Assembly: GCA_956465555.1 (NCBI GenBank)
Contig: OY101125.1
Coordinates: 870,501-934,500, forward strand
From: Nitzschia sp. pyKryTriq1
Lineage: Eukaryota > Bacillariophyta > Bacillariophyceae > Bacillariales > Bacillariaceae
Direction of reading: 5' to 3'
DNA length: 64,000 nt
Shown piece after piece: positions 1-9,805 of the stretch. The position numbers were made by a program, and so were the translations under genes. Within the stretch, counting starts at the first letter, position 1; each line of letters begins with the position of its first letter. Under the pieces are notes generated by a model. It was not told the DNA's origin, did not search any database, and saw nothing but the letters and a program-made list of their open reading frames with translations.

Positions 1-585
1 CATCTTCTTCCAAACGTCAATATCACCTGTTGTAGTATTGCTGATGGATGAGCCATCCAGCAACACGACTTCGTATTTGCTATCCAGAGTTGCCTGAATA
101 GAACGTCGCGACACCATGTCTTCACTCGCACCACCATCATGCAGCGATGATGCGACAATTTCATTGGCACAAACTAAAATCGGCTGGAATTCCTGAAGAT
201 AGCCTTCTACCAGAATTTTCCCGACACCATCTGTGCAATCGAAGGAAAGGATCCTGGCACCACTGCACGAAACACCGTTTCGAGAACACACTCGGTGACG
301 AAAGGCACGTTGAATCTTTCCCATGAACTTCTTCGTAGAAGCATCCACGTTCTCATTAATGATAGTGGTTCTTGTTGCCCACGGCGTGGCGAGGACGACA
401 AAGGACCCCAGTAGCACCAAAAGGGCTACACCCCTGCAAATACGATGATTATTCCTCGGCAGTGGATTTTCGGGCGAAGTCGTGGTGGTGGTCTTGACGA
501 TACATGGCTCTGTCTGCTCGAGCGGTGCTATCATGGGCTCCATTTCGCCGGGATCTTCTCCTGGGTCCTTGAAGCGGGCCCTCAT
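1..585 (-). CDS. partial hypothetical protein with N-terminal membrane anchor
   Basis: The minus strand is open from an ATG at 585 to the window edge, about 195 codons without a stop, so this is the 5' part of a longer gene whose 3' end lies outside. The protein starts MRARFKDPGEDPGE, has an acidic, Thr-rich stretch, then one hydrophobic segment at about residues 53-70 (GVALLVLLGSFVVLATPW) preceded by basic residues, as in a type II signal anchor. The part after it (ILSFDCTDGVGKILVEGYL, then VCANEIVASSLHDGG) looks globular and would be lumenal. I do not recognise the family. No intron is evident in the visible part. Confidence 0.6.
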   Translation of the reverse strand, partial: MRARFKDPGEDPGEMEPMIAPLEQTEPCIVKTTTTTSPENPLPRNNHRICRGVALLVLLGSFVVLATPWATRTTIINENVDASTKKFMGKIQRAFRHRVCSRNGVSCSGARILSFDCTDGVGKILVEGYLQEFQPILVCANEIVASSLHDGGASEDMVSRRSIQATLDSKYEVVLLDGSSISNTTTGDIDVWKKM

Positions 586-1712
586 AGTGTAAGATGCAGC
601 AGCTGCATTAAAATAATAAATAATACAAATGCTGCAGTAAAGACAATTATTTTTGTCTTTCACTCGCGACGATCGACAACAAGCAAGATCACGAAAGACA
701 ACGCCGGGCCGCTATTGCCGGAACTCTCTGGTTGATAGTGTCATTTGCATCTCTATGTAAAATATTACGAGTAGACTACTGCCGGTACGGTACCGGTACC
801 GTAGAGCACTTGTACTGTAGTCTACAGACGAATACTTGTGGTGGGAATCTATCGAACGTTGTTGTTGTTGTTGTGTGCGTTGCTTGTTTTGCAGTGGCCA
901 TTTTCCATTTGTACCTTCTTCGTCTTCTCGATGTGAGATATATCCGGTACTACGTACCGGTACGGTGTACCGTACCGGTACCTGGTACAAGTACAGTGCT
1001 TGTACTGCTCGTACCGCACCGCGCCACCAAGCCAAGATGGGATCGATCAAGTCAACTCAGCAGTCAAGTCACGGATTCCTACTGTTACCCCTTAATAAAA
1101 AGAGTCTCAACGGAATCATATTTGAAAGAGAAAAAATGAGAAACATGCAAGACTTCGGTACTGCCAAATTCTGCTCTGACAAGCAGAGCATCAACTCACA
1201 AGTCAACCTTTCATCCTGAAGTTAAAGGCTGGAAGCACTGATCCCCTTCCTTGGTCGTTTACCTCTCAGATCCCTGGTACCGGTAGTACCATTATCATGA
1301 ATCATCAATCATCAGGTAACGTACCGGTAGGGGTTGATAAGATCGTCCTTCCGTCGCGCGCTGCGCTCCTTTGCGCCTCAGGGGTCAGAGGTCAGGCATG
1401 TACCGGTACTACCGGTACGTACTCCTACTGACAGTGTGTCCTTCTACCGAACGGTACCAGTACCTGGTACCTGGTACCGTACTTGTACACATCCAATGCA
1501 CGCACACTGTTCCGTCGCTGGTAGAGGCGTTTGCCACAATCTTTACCATGGCCATGACCATGCATGGACATGTTGTTGAGTTGAGTTCCGCGACGTGACC
1601 GACAGACAGCATAGACTACTTCTCTCTACCGGTGGTAGCTCCACTTCAATCTGTGGACACCAGATTCTCTTCAATCATACAAGGCTAGACGATAAAATTC
1701 AACAGTTGAAGG
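586..1712. repeat. intergenic region with GTACCGGTAC-type clusters
   Basis: No convincing gene lies here. The palindromic word family built on GGTACC/ACCGGT is dense at about 783-803, 955-1000, 1272-1330, 1400-1425 and 1453-1488, with mirrored runs such as ggtaccggtacc. Open frames across it are short, lie on both strands and encode repeated Tyr-Arg-Thr-Gly or Val-Pro-Val steps, which is what the repeat gives when translated. The interval also holds the promoter of the downstream gene and, on the left, that of the minus-strand partial gene. Confidence 0.6.
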
Positions 1713-4700
1713 ATGTCTTCATCTCTCATTACTGCCGAAATGAAACGCCAGCTCGTACGGCCGAGCTCGCACATTCCCTGGAGCGTTGATGTGGTCCGGT
1801 TGGTTCCCAAAAGAGTGGCGGAACTCATCCCCAAAGTAGTCGCGAGCTGTGCCGCCGTGGGATGGTCAGCCATCACGACGGGTGATGGCTATGTCCACGT
1901 GTGGCGGTCCAAAACAATTGGGATGTCTGAGACGCTCGAACCGCCGAAGTCTTGCGTCAAGCTCTTTTTGCCCGATCTCCTGCTCGGAGACGGGGACGAC
2001 CGCAAAATTCACCTGGCGCTCTGTGCAAGCAGTACTGGGACTGGGGGTAGAGGAGGTGACACCTCGGGTGACTCGACTGGCGTTGTGGATGCAGTGAACT
2101 TGTACGCCTGGCATGCCGGGTGGTTGTACCTGCGAAAACTGACCTCCAAGGATCTGGTCCAGTCCGCTTCGTCTCGAGCCACTATTCGAGCTCACACTAC
2201 AAAGACTCGTGTCGATCTGGAAGAAGGCGGTGGGGATCGAAAACCTGAAGAGGTCACGACGTTGACCGCATCCCCGGGATTGCTCGTTTTGGGGACGTCT
2301 ATCGGGAACCTGTACTGGGTCACTTTGACACCTGTTCCCGTGGGTTTGCATGTTCAGAAGGTCGCCCCGCAAACCGGATGGCTATCACGAGCCATTTTTG
2401 GGAATGATACTTCCAGTAGTGCAGGAGTGGAATCTCCGTGCCACGTCTTGCCACTTTCGGCCACTGAATTTATCTCGCTCTCCAAAGAGGGCGGGCGCCT
2501 TGTTCGCTGGAAGGTGACAGTCACTGCTGGAACGGCCCACCATGCGACCTTTGAACCTGGTCCGAAGAATGCATTGGCCATCAGCCCATCGAAATTGTAT
2601 GATTCAGTCATTTTACAAGCTGCTCTAGCTGCTGATCTCCAATCCATGCACTGTGTTGTCAGTGGAACTTGGCGCGGTGAAACCAAAATGTACTGGGTCC
2701 AAGCAGGTCTAGATGGAAAAGTGATGCGAACTATATGGATCTCTCGATTTGCAGAACTCTTGCAGGTTGACGTCGTTGGTATTATTACAACAGAAAATGG
2801 AAGCGCCTATGCTGCTTTCTTCCAGCCAAGCCTCGGTTCGCCTACGATCATGGCACTTTTGCCAGACGATGAAATCATTCAAGAAGTCGACTTGCCTGCA
2901 TCATCTGCACCGTCATTACTTGCCAATATGTTGGAAAGGGATTCAATGACACACGGATGCGCCGTGATGACCTCCAATGGTCTTGGGTTGAGGGTCCGAT
3001 ATCTACCACGTGATTTACCCCCCACTGCGAAAAAAGCACGATATTCCTCATCCCAAGGCATTGCCGCACCCGTGAACTCCACCTTGGTTTCGCATTTGCG
3101 ATCCTCATTTTGGCAAGCTTATCAAGACCCAGAAACGCATCGTCCAATGCCACCATCGTTGCGAGCAGCCAGCCCGGGTGTCCTCGAACAGGCGATTGTA
3201 TCCTTTGCTACCGAACTCCAACACAAGGGAGATGCCGCATCGGCTCAAAATCCCATGGAATGGCACCGAGCCCTAATCAAATTTTTACAAGAACGTGGCC
3301 TCTATCGAAGTATTTCACACGAAGGCCGATGGCAGCTCTTGAGCATTGGTCAAGAACTCTCCGCCTTTGGCTTTGTTACTCAATTTAAGCATGGAATGTA
3401 CGCTTCTGGAAGTTCGGAATGCAAGTCATACGAGTTGGCGGACTGGTTACTGGAGCTACAAGAAACTAATCCACTTGAGTGGAATGTGCTTTTAGGGGGT
3501 CTCTTGGATACGGCCATGGCGTACCGAGAGGAATCAGCCTCGCCACTGTACGATCTCCTGAATGACGTGATCCCTCCAAGACCACTTTGGTTGAGCCACA
3601 AATCTTTGCAGATAGTTTTGCTTCGTCAGTTGGAAGACTGGAAACGAAGTCCTGCAAATGTGGAAAGACTTCATGCTGAGCCTATCGTCAAGGCAGCTCT
3701 GCTTTCCTATTACGATCACCATCCCATCAAGGGGGACTATGCAAGAGTGCAAAAACTAGGCATTGGCCTCTTGCGGGCCTTGGGTCCCAACAGCAGCAAC
3801 GAAGAATATCCTTTGGAAGAGTTGGCGTTCGATCTATCCATCCAGTACAACTACTTTGCTGGTCTCTGTCAGATGTCTGTGGACCACGAAAAGAAACGGG
3901 ATGCAGCTACGTTTTCGTTGGATCCGCACTTTGAAACCATTACGGGCAAGGAGATTCTGTCTGGATACTCCTTTGCGCAATTCGTCCTGCAATGGCACAC
4001 AGATAATGGACTTTATGGCCATGCTATCAACTACGGACGACACGCGCCGAATGAGCTTGCCTTGCTGATGAACAAGGACGAACGCTTGCGCAAATACAAG
4101 TGGATTCCCGCTATACGTCAATCCTATTTTGACCAAGCGACCGAGTCTTGTTTGGGGAATAGTGAATGGGGTCAAGGGTCTTTGAAGTCCACCCAATGGG
4201 CCTTGAGTATGGCGAAACTGACGAACCAACTTTCCGCAACTCACAACAAGGAACGCCAGCAAGTCATCGATCGTAAATTGGATCTTGTTAGCGCGCAACA
4301 AATGCTGCAAGAAGAAGATATTGCAAGTACAGGTGAAGTTTCACAACAAACCCCGGAAGAACTTGTACTTCTGGCCTTGCAGCGATTGCCAAGAGCCACT
4401 TCCTTGGACGATCGAGTACGATTTGCCACGATTGCCCTGGCCGTCTGCAATGCGATTGAGGACACTGGGGCCTCAATTGACTATACGGCACAGGTGTGGG
4501 CGGAAGCGTTGCGATTGGATGAGGCTCAATGGATGACTTGGCTCAAGACCGAGAGTGACTTGACTAGCTCCACTTTGAGGGATCGCATGATGGAAGGGAC
4601 GATATTTGGGGCTTTGTTGTCTGAATGCCGCAAAGAAGAGACCATGTCCTCGGTGACCTATGGTCGTCACATTGAATCGGCCGTCATTGAGAAAATTGGG

Positions 4701-4802
4701 GGAGGTGTCAGCAAGTTGGAATTTTCTCGATTGTTGCGATCAGTCACATCCTCGCCCGCTGATTCCATTCAAGCACAATCTTTGGTGGTGGCGTCGTACT
4801 AG
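1713..4802 (+). CDS. NUP133: nucleoporin Nup133-like
   Basis: Single-exon gene for 1029 residues; the ATG at 1713 is the first in frame. Nup133 is a scaffold subunit of the Y-shaped (Nup107-160) complex of the nuclear pore. The N-terminal half (about residues 30-470) is beta-rich with repeated short strands, fitting the Nup133 propeller; from about 490 on it is helical. The best family match is near residues 680-850: LSIQYNYFAGLCQMS, then GYSFAQFVLQWHTDNGLYGHA and a run ending in WIPAIRQSYFDQATESCL, which parallels the Nup133 C-terminal block in which an F-V-x-W-Y helix is followed by a leucine-rich lysine-containing repeat. Length fits the family (about 1000-1150). The identity rests on this pattern, not on a search. 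Confidence 0.75.
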   Translation: MSSSLITAEMKRQLVRPSSHIPWSVDVVRLVPKRVAELIPKVVASCAAVGWSAITTGDGYVHVWRSKTIGMSETLEPPKSCVKLFLPDLLLGDGDDRKIHLALCASSTGTGGRGGDTSGDSTGVVDAVNLYAWHAGWLYLRKLTSKDLVQSASSRATIRAHTTKTRVDLEEGGGDRKPEEVTTLTASPGLLVLGTSIGNLYWVTLTPVPVGLHVQKVAPQTGWLSRAIFGNDTSSSAGVESPCHVLPLSATEFISLSKEGGRLVRWKVTVTAGTAHHATFEPGPKNALAISPSKLYDSVILQAALAADLQSMHCVVSGTWRGETKMYWVQAGLDGKVMRTIWISRFAELLQVDVVGIITTENGSAYAAFFQPSLGSPTIMALLPDDEIIQEVDLPASSAPSLLANMLERDSMTHGCAVMTSNGLGLRVRYLPRDLPPTAKKARYSSSQGIAAPVNSTLVSHLRSSFWQAYQDPETHRPMPPSLRAASPGVLEQAIVSFATELQHKGDAASAQNPMEWHRALIKFLQERGLYRSISHEGRWQLLSIGQELSAFGFVTQFKHGMYASGSSECKSYELADWLLELQETNPLEWNVLLGGLLDTAMAYREESASPLYDLLNDVIPPRPLWLSHKSLQIVLLRQLEDWKRSPANVERLHAEPIVKAALLSYYDHHPIKGDYARVQKLGIGLLRALGPNSSNEEYPLEELAFDLSIQYNYFAGLCQMSVDHEKKRDAATFSLDPHFETITGKEILSGYSFAQFVLQWHTDNGLYGHAINYGRHAPNELALLMNKDERLRKYKWIPAIRQSYFDQATESCLGNSEWGQGSLKSTQWALSMAKLTNQLSATHNKERQQVIDRKLDLVSAQQMLQEEDIASTGEVSQQTPEELVLLALQRLPRATSLDDRVRFATIALAVCNAIEDTGASIDYTAQVWAEALRLDEAQWMTWLKTESDLTSSTLRDRMMEGTIFGALLSECRKEETMSSVTYGRHIESAVIEKIGGGVSKLEFSRLLRSVTSSPADSIQAQSLVVASY

Positions 4803-5414
4803 AGCTGCTGCTGGCTCGTCCAGGTAATAGTACTGTACTTGATTTACAAGAACATTTGCTCTATGATGACTGATGCTAGTAAAACAAAGTAGGAGTAGTA
4901 GATATTCTCACTTACGATTAGCCACCAACACATAGGGAGGAGATGACAAGTACAGCACTGTACCTGGTGCTTGTACGAGTACGGTAACATCGGCGGGTCG
5001 ATAGTGTCACAGTCTGTCCTCCCATCCTGCGCCCAGGCTGATACATACAATACCGTTACAGTACAGTGCAGCGTAGAGAATAAACGAGCGTACGAAATAT
5101 GGTACCTGGTACCTGATGGTACCAGGTACTGTACATACCGGTATTACAGCAGCACAGCGTAGAGCCTCATCATTTTTGGCGCGAACCCCAACCACAGCGG
5201 CATTGCAAAAGATGGGCGCTGGGCGGTTGCTGGCTAGTTTTGAGTTTGTCGCTTGTCGCGCTTTCCAATATCACTACACTATCCAGTATTGTGCATTGAC
5301 GACTTCCGTTCTCAACCCTCCCCACCCCTTGCCCATCCCTTCTCCACGGCAACCGACGCCAAACCCGACAATACCGTATCGTCTGTTACATACTGTACCG
5401 TACAAGTACTCGCA
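4803..5414. repeat. intergenic region with GGTACC motifs
   Basis: This gap holds the 3' end of the nucleoporin gene and the 5' leader of the histone chaperone gene. GTAC-rich words cluster at about 4950-4985 and 5095-5150 (tacctggtacc, ggtaccaggtac). The frame of the downstream protein stays open back to about 5253 but without an ATG before 5415, so this part is taken as untranslated. Confidence 0.5.
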
Positions 5415-7304
5415 ATGTGCCCGAGCATCCCTGCTTCGGTAAAGAGAACCGAGACGCCTGCTTCCATGCCGCAGGACGACGCCAAGTCGTCGAGAGCAAT
5501 GCCACCGGGCAGCTCCCCTTTGGATCTCGCAGAATGCTCCGCGTCCGCACTCGCAGATTATTTGATGCAGCACCGTTTTTCAGGGAACACCTCCAAGTCC
5601 GTGGAATTCTTGCAACAAGCTGTCAAGGCCCTTCAATCCGCTGACGCGAAGTCCGCGGCTGCAGCGCCTCAGGCAGTACCAATACCAGCCACGAAATCTT
5701 CCTCTACCGGTGCCGGTATGGAAAACTTGGGAGATCCACTTCTGGCGACTCCGCTCGAAACATCCTTGCTGAATCCCCGTGGCGGAAAATGCTCGATTCA
5801 ACTCTACCAGAATGGATATTTGGTGGCCACTCAGCTCAAAGATCCGTCGGTGCAACTCGTCTTGCCAGCTTCCGCCATCTCCCACATGATCTTCTTCGCC
5901 AAGGCGGAAGACTACAAGCTTTTACAATCAAGTACCCCCAAGAAACAACCCAATGCGCATTTGGTCTTATTGAAACTTCACGACTCTGCAAATGTTGAAT
6001 TTCAAAACAAAAAAGTGCAGGGCCAAATTTGTTTCGCCCTTTCTTGGGTCAAAGGAGTAGGGCCGACGGGACCCGAAACGACTACCAGCAGTACTGAAAA
6101 TAACAATGTCGAAAGTGGTGGTGGATGGTTGCACGCCACACAGGCCTGGCGAACGGTTCTAGAGACATGTTTGGGGGGTTTGAACAATCCTACTTTGGTC
6201 ACGGCTCAAGTCCAGCCCCAGCAAACCAGTGACGGCTCGGCTCCCTTTTTCTCCTTTCAAGCTCCTGACCAGTCGACTACGACGGGTGGCATGCCCTTTG
6301 TCAAATGTTACCTGGGAGTTCAAGATGGAGTCTTGTATCCGCTCCGTGAAGGGCTCTTATTTTACAAGTACGTACCGAATTGTTGGATTCTCTGTTGGAA
6401 AAGGTCACCGAGAAAGCAAGGTTGGATGGCTCACACTTCATCTTGTCTACTTTTGTTGAACACTACTCGCACGTATATACATACTTGTCATCACAACAAT
6501 GAAAAATTATTGTTCAGGCCGCCCCGATTCTTGCCCCGCAGTGATTTGGTCAGCATTGCCTGTGGTCGAGGAAGTGGGGGGCAATCCAGCTCACGATATG
6601 TCGACATGGTTGTCCAACTACAACAATCACAAAATAGTACTTCTAGTAATGATGCGCCGGTCGAATATACCAACATTCAACGAGAAGAACTGGGAGTGTT
6701 GAATGAGTATATTCATCAGGTTTTGATTCCTGCCATGCAAGCGGACGCCGCCAAGGAAGGGGCTACTGATGTTCGAGCAAATAATAAGGAAGGCAGTCGC
6801 GGAGGCAAGAAAGATGGCGATGATGGCCATGGTGACGACGGCTCCTCCACAGAAGACGACGACGAGGATCATGCTACCGAAATGGAAGAGGATACGGACG
6901 ACGAAGACGAAAATTTTGTAGACGGGGATGAAGAATCAGATGCCCATGTTGACGAAGGAGACGACGACGACGATGATTCGGATGACGACGACGATGACGA
7001 TGGAGACGAGGACGATGATTTTGAGATAGTGGATGACGATTTCGCCAAAGAACTGACAAATAAGGCGAAGAAAGGGGGAATGGTGGTTCATGATGAACCT
7101 AGGGCAAGTCGAAGTAGCAAGCGCAAGGGGTCGCCAACCTCTACCGTGAAAGTGGAAGCAGTTGTCGAAGCCTCCGATGAGGATGCAATTGTGGCGGATG
7201 ACGATGATTTTGAGGTGGTTCAAGCGGCCTCTTCGACGGAAAGCGAAGCAGATGACGGCTCCGCTGCCTCGGGTTCTCCAGCCAAGAAAAATCGTCATCA
7301 CTAG
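5415..7304 (+). CDS. Rtt106/Pob3-like histone chaperone with acidic tail
   Basis: Two exons, 5415-6367 and 6518-7304, give 579 residues. The intron 6368-6517 (150 nt) begins gtacgt and ends ttcag; splicing joins FYK to PPRFLPRSDLVSI, which restores the expected block. Residues about 100-390 carry two PH-like modules of the Rtt106/SSRP1-middle type (LVLPASAISHMIFF, then FVKCYLGVQDGVLYPLREGLLFYK split by the intron). The last 190 residues are a long Asp/Glu tail with basic ends, typical of histone H3-H4 chaperones. It lacks an HMG box, so Rtt106 or a Pob3-like protein is likelier than SSRP1. The intron is a multiple of three and has no stop, so retention would insert 50 residues in frame. Start chosen at the first ATG; an alternative ATG is at 5466-5470. 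Confidence 0.75.
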   Translation: MCPSIPASVKRTETPASMPQDDAKSSRAMPPGSSPLDLAECSASALADYLMQHRFSGNTSKSVEFLQQAVKALQSADAKSAAAAPQAVPIPATKSSSTGAGMENLGDPLLATPLETSLLNPRGGKCSIQLYQNGYLVATQLKDPSVQLVLPASAISHMIFFAKAEDYKLLQSSTPKKQPNAHLVLLKLHDSANVEFQNKKVQGQICFALSWVKGVGPTGPETTTSSTENNNVESGGGWLHATQAWRTVLETCLGGLNNPTLVTAQVQPQQTSDGSAPFFSFQAPDQSTTTGGMPFVKCYLGVQDGVLYPLREGLLFYKYVPNCWILCWKRSPRKQGWMAHTSSCLLLLNTTRTYIHTCHHNNEKLLFRPPRFLPRSDLVSIACGRGSGGQSSSRYVDMVVQLQQSQNSTSSNDAPVEYTNIQREELGVLNEYIHQVLIPAMQADAAKEGATDVRANNKEGSRGGKKDGDDGHGDDGSSTEDDDEDHATEMEEDTDDEDENFVDGDEESDAHVDEGDDDDDDSDDDDDDDGDEDDDFEIVDDDFAKELTNKAKKGGMVVHDEPRASRSSKRKGSPTSTVKVEAVVEASDEDAIVADDDDFEVVQAASSTESEADDGSAASGSPAKKNRHH

Positions 7305-7612
7305 TATTCGTAGTTCTACCTGTATATAAACAGTAGAGCATTTGCATTTGAACAAATTGATGGAACGAAAACGCAGGAGATGATTTGTGGGCAGTTCCAA
7401 ATGTCCCATAAAAATTTCTAGAGATAAGTGCATCCTCTATCTTGCATAGTTTTTGTGAGTTGAGAGAGACCAGAGCCCAAGCTCGAAACTTGATCCATAC
7501 AGTCCAAGCCACAGCCGAGATCCGCCCAACGACAGTCGCGTCTCATTATCGGAGGGACGCTTGCCTGCTGATGTGCAAGGAAATTTGGTGGTCGTCAAAC
7601 AATGAGAATGAC
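7305..7612. other. convergent 3' intergenic gap
   Basis: About 300 bases between two genes that end towards each other. I see only untranslated 3' sequence; no RNA gene, repeat or convincing open frame. Confidence 0.4.
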
Positions 7613-8363
7613 CTACTTCTTCGCCTCACGATACTTTGCTAGATTGGCTTCAAACTCGACTCGTCCTAGCCGTTCAATAGTCGAATCCAAACTGCGGTTG
7701 GCCGCTGCATAGAGATCGGCCTCAGGTTTCACGTAGTGTTGCCATTCGTCGCCTTCCAAAAACTCGTGCATACCTGCTGTTAGTAGATTCGTGGGTTCGA
7801 TAAAAAAACATTCTTTCTTGTAGCCGCCACCGTCGTAGCCGCCGCTGCCCTTGATGTTGAGGAACAAGACGTCTGCGATTCTAAATCGGAGCAACATCAT
7901 GAGAACGATAGGTGACTCGTCCATGCGCTCAGTGATTCCAATAAAGTCGTAATCGCCTTGAATTTGATTGCTTGTAGCGACAGGGTCATGTTGATCCTTT
8001 CGATAGCCCGTCGTACTCAACCAAGAGAGATAGTGATGGTCTGAGTGGACGCCATTTCGCAAAGAGTGTTTTAAAGTCTCATCCGAAACTTCTATCCGCT
8101 TTCTACTCACTTCGAAATGAAAGAATTCCGATAGGTAGCGAGCGTTGGGCTCCCGCCCGCACCACAGTCCAAAGAAAGGACTCTGCGCGTTTGCGTTGAT
8201 CGTACTTGTACATGCGAGGACCCGCCCATACGTGCAAGTTACGGGTCCGACATTCTTTCTGTTGTAGTTTACCAACTAAAATAACATTGCGAACAACTCT
8301 CAAGTGCAAACGTTCTGCAGATAAATCTCACCTTCTCGATGAATTATTGACGACTCCTTCCAT
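7613..8363 (-). CDS. short sulfotransferase-like protein
   Basis: A minus-strand frame of about 215 codons (8258-7613) matches the C-terminal half of algal sulfotransferase-family proteins: YLSEFFHFEVSR, then SLRNGVHSDHHYLSW, DYDFIGITERMDESPIVL, KGSGGYDGG and ANRSLDSTIERLG. These enzymes use PAPS, but the N-terminal IPKTAGTS-like phosphate-binding loop is absent. The frame has no ATG at its left end. A possible model uses an ATG at 8363, a 32-nt exon to 8332 and a 73-nt intron (gtgaga...caacag), giving 225 residues in phase; this splice is a guess. Either the gene is truncated and inactive, or it is a short variant. It is divergent from the epimerase gene 230 bp away. Confidence 0.55.
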
Positions 8364-8426
8364 TGTGGACTAACTCGACTCGACTAAATCGATTCGCATC
8401 GCACGCGCGATTTTTTTACACGGACA

Positions 8427-8471
8427 GAGCGAGATGCGAGCGAGATGCGAGCGAGATGCGAGAGAGATGCG
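8427..8471. repeat. 11-bp tandem repeat in a divergent promoter
   Basis: Four copies of an 11-bp unit containing gagatgcga start at about 8431, 8442, 8453 and 8464, the last with one change. They sit in the 230 bp shared by the sulfotransferase-like gene (-) and the epimerase (+), just upstream of the epimerase start. Function unknown; the position suits a regulatory or slippage-prone leader element. Confidence 0.6.
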
Positions 8472-8591
8472 ATAAAATGCGATGATAGAGAGCGCAATAG
8501 AGCGACCAAACGAACAAACAAACAACAAGCATTCTTCACAACTTTTGAAAAACGTCGAACTACTTTGGATCTGTTTCTCAGCGCAAGCAAA

Positions 8592-9764
8592 ATGTCAAAG
8601 ACATGCTTAGTGACTGGTGCGACAGGATTTGTGGGCCTGAACTTGATGGAGGCTCTTGTGCGGGCGGGGGGATGGCGAGTATTGGCGGTTGCTCGTCCAG
8701 GATCCAAACGAGTCCAAGAAATTTACGAGTACCTACCGTCAGAGGTTTCTTCTCGAATCGAAATTGTGGAAGCCGATTTGAATCAGGGCAAAAGTCTGGA
8801 AAGTTCTCTTTCGCACATCCCCGACCTCAATGTCATTTTTCATCTCATGCACGCGAAAGAAACGACGGTCCACCCTGGTCGAGTATGGGCTCCAATGGGA
8901 CACACACCTGAGGGTGGAGAGGAGCACATACGCTTAAATCTGGAGGCTATGGATCGAGTATTGGAAATTGCATCCGACAAGCAAGTTGATAGAGTCGTAT
9001 ACTGCAGCTCGTGGTCTTCGTATGGGATCCAACCTCCCGGAACCATGGTGGATGAATTCAACACACCACGACTAGCCAGTCAGCCGATTCCTCTTGGGTT
9101 TTTTGGAACCAGAGGCCGCCCCATACCTTACATGATTGCCAAGTACGAGTGTGAGCTTCGTCTGAAGGAAGCAATTAGCTCAAACCGAATAAAAGGGGGA
9201 GTGATTATTCAACCCTGTTCCATCTTTGGCCCATACTCTACAGACGCCTGGTCGAGCTTTTTCGGTCGACTATTGCAGTCGAATGGCGAAATCCCTGGGT
9301 TACCAGGTAGCAGCTCATTTGTCGAAGCCCGTGACCTGGCTCAAGCGTTTGTCGCTGCAGCAGCCAATGGCGATGGAAAAGGCGAATGCTATGTTATCGG
9401 TGGTACCAACGCCACCAACCTGACGATGATGCAAACAATGGCCGACTTGGTGGGCGTACCAGGCCCGAAATCCGCCACAAATACAAGAATATTGATGGGA
9501 CTAGCTCGATGGAATGAGCTTTGCTTACATTTGCTGCCTGGATGGTTGCTTCCGTTCTTCCAGGTCCAGGCAAACGCAATTGGTTGCCCGCTCTTAGTGG
9601 CAAAGCTTTGCCAGTCTCAAGGGACGCATAGTCGTCTCGCCCAAGAAATCTTGGGGTACCGACCACGTCCATTATTTGATATACTCAAGGGAAATTACGA
9701 TTGGTTGGTTCGAATAGGGGACTTGCCATCTTCGGACAACGGTATTGACAGTAAACAAGTTTGA
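8592..9764 (+). CDS. NAD(P)-dependent epimerase/dehydratase (extended SDR)
   Basis: 390 residues, no intron. The N-terminus MSKTCLVTGATGFVG holds the glycine-rich dinucleotide loop (residues 9-15). YMIAK at 180-184 is the catalytic Tyr-x-x-x-Lys, with a Ser-rich strand (YCSSWSSYG) near 136. This is the pattern of dihydroflavonol reductase, cinnamoyl-CoA reductase and 3-beta-hydroxysteroid dehydrogenase-like enzymes; the substrate cannot be told. The frame continues upstream to 8445, but that part is encoded by the 11-bp repeat and a basic low-complexity leader, so the ATG at 8592 directly before the Rossmann strand is chosen. No targeting sequence, so probably cytosolic. Confidence 0.85.
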   Translation: MSKTCLVTGATGFVGLNLMEALVRAGGWRVLAVARPGSKRVQEIYEYLPSEVSSRIEIVEADLNQGKSLESSLSHIPDLNVIFHLMHAKETTVHPGRVWAPMGHTPEGGEEHIRLNLEAMDRVLEIASDKQVDRVVYCSSWSSYGIQPPGTMVDEFNTPRLASQPIPLGFFGTRGRPIPYMIAKYECELRLKEAISSNRIKGGVIIQPCSIFGPYSTDAWSSFFGRLLQSNGEIPGLPGSSSFVEARDLAQAFVAAAANGDGKGECYVIGGTNATNLTMMQTMADLVGVPGPKSATNTRILMGLARWNELCLHLLPGWLLPFFQVQANAIGCPLLVAKLCQSQGTHSRLAQEILGYRPRPLFDILKGNYDWLVRIGDLPSSDNGIDSKQV

Positions 9765-9805
9765 ATGACAACGGTATATCTTAGCTAGTTGGTATTATTA
9801 GTCTT

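Noticed and set aside
712-1219. Overlapping short frames on both strands
   Set aside because: They translate the GTACCGG repeat; the frames disagree with each other and have no family.
8445-8591. An upstream extension of the epimerase
   Set aside because: The extra residues come from the 11-bp repeat and are basic and low in complexity; the Rossmann fold starts right at the later ATG.
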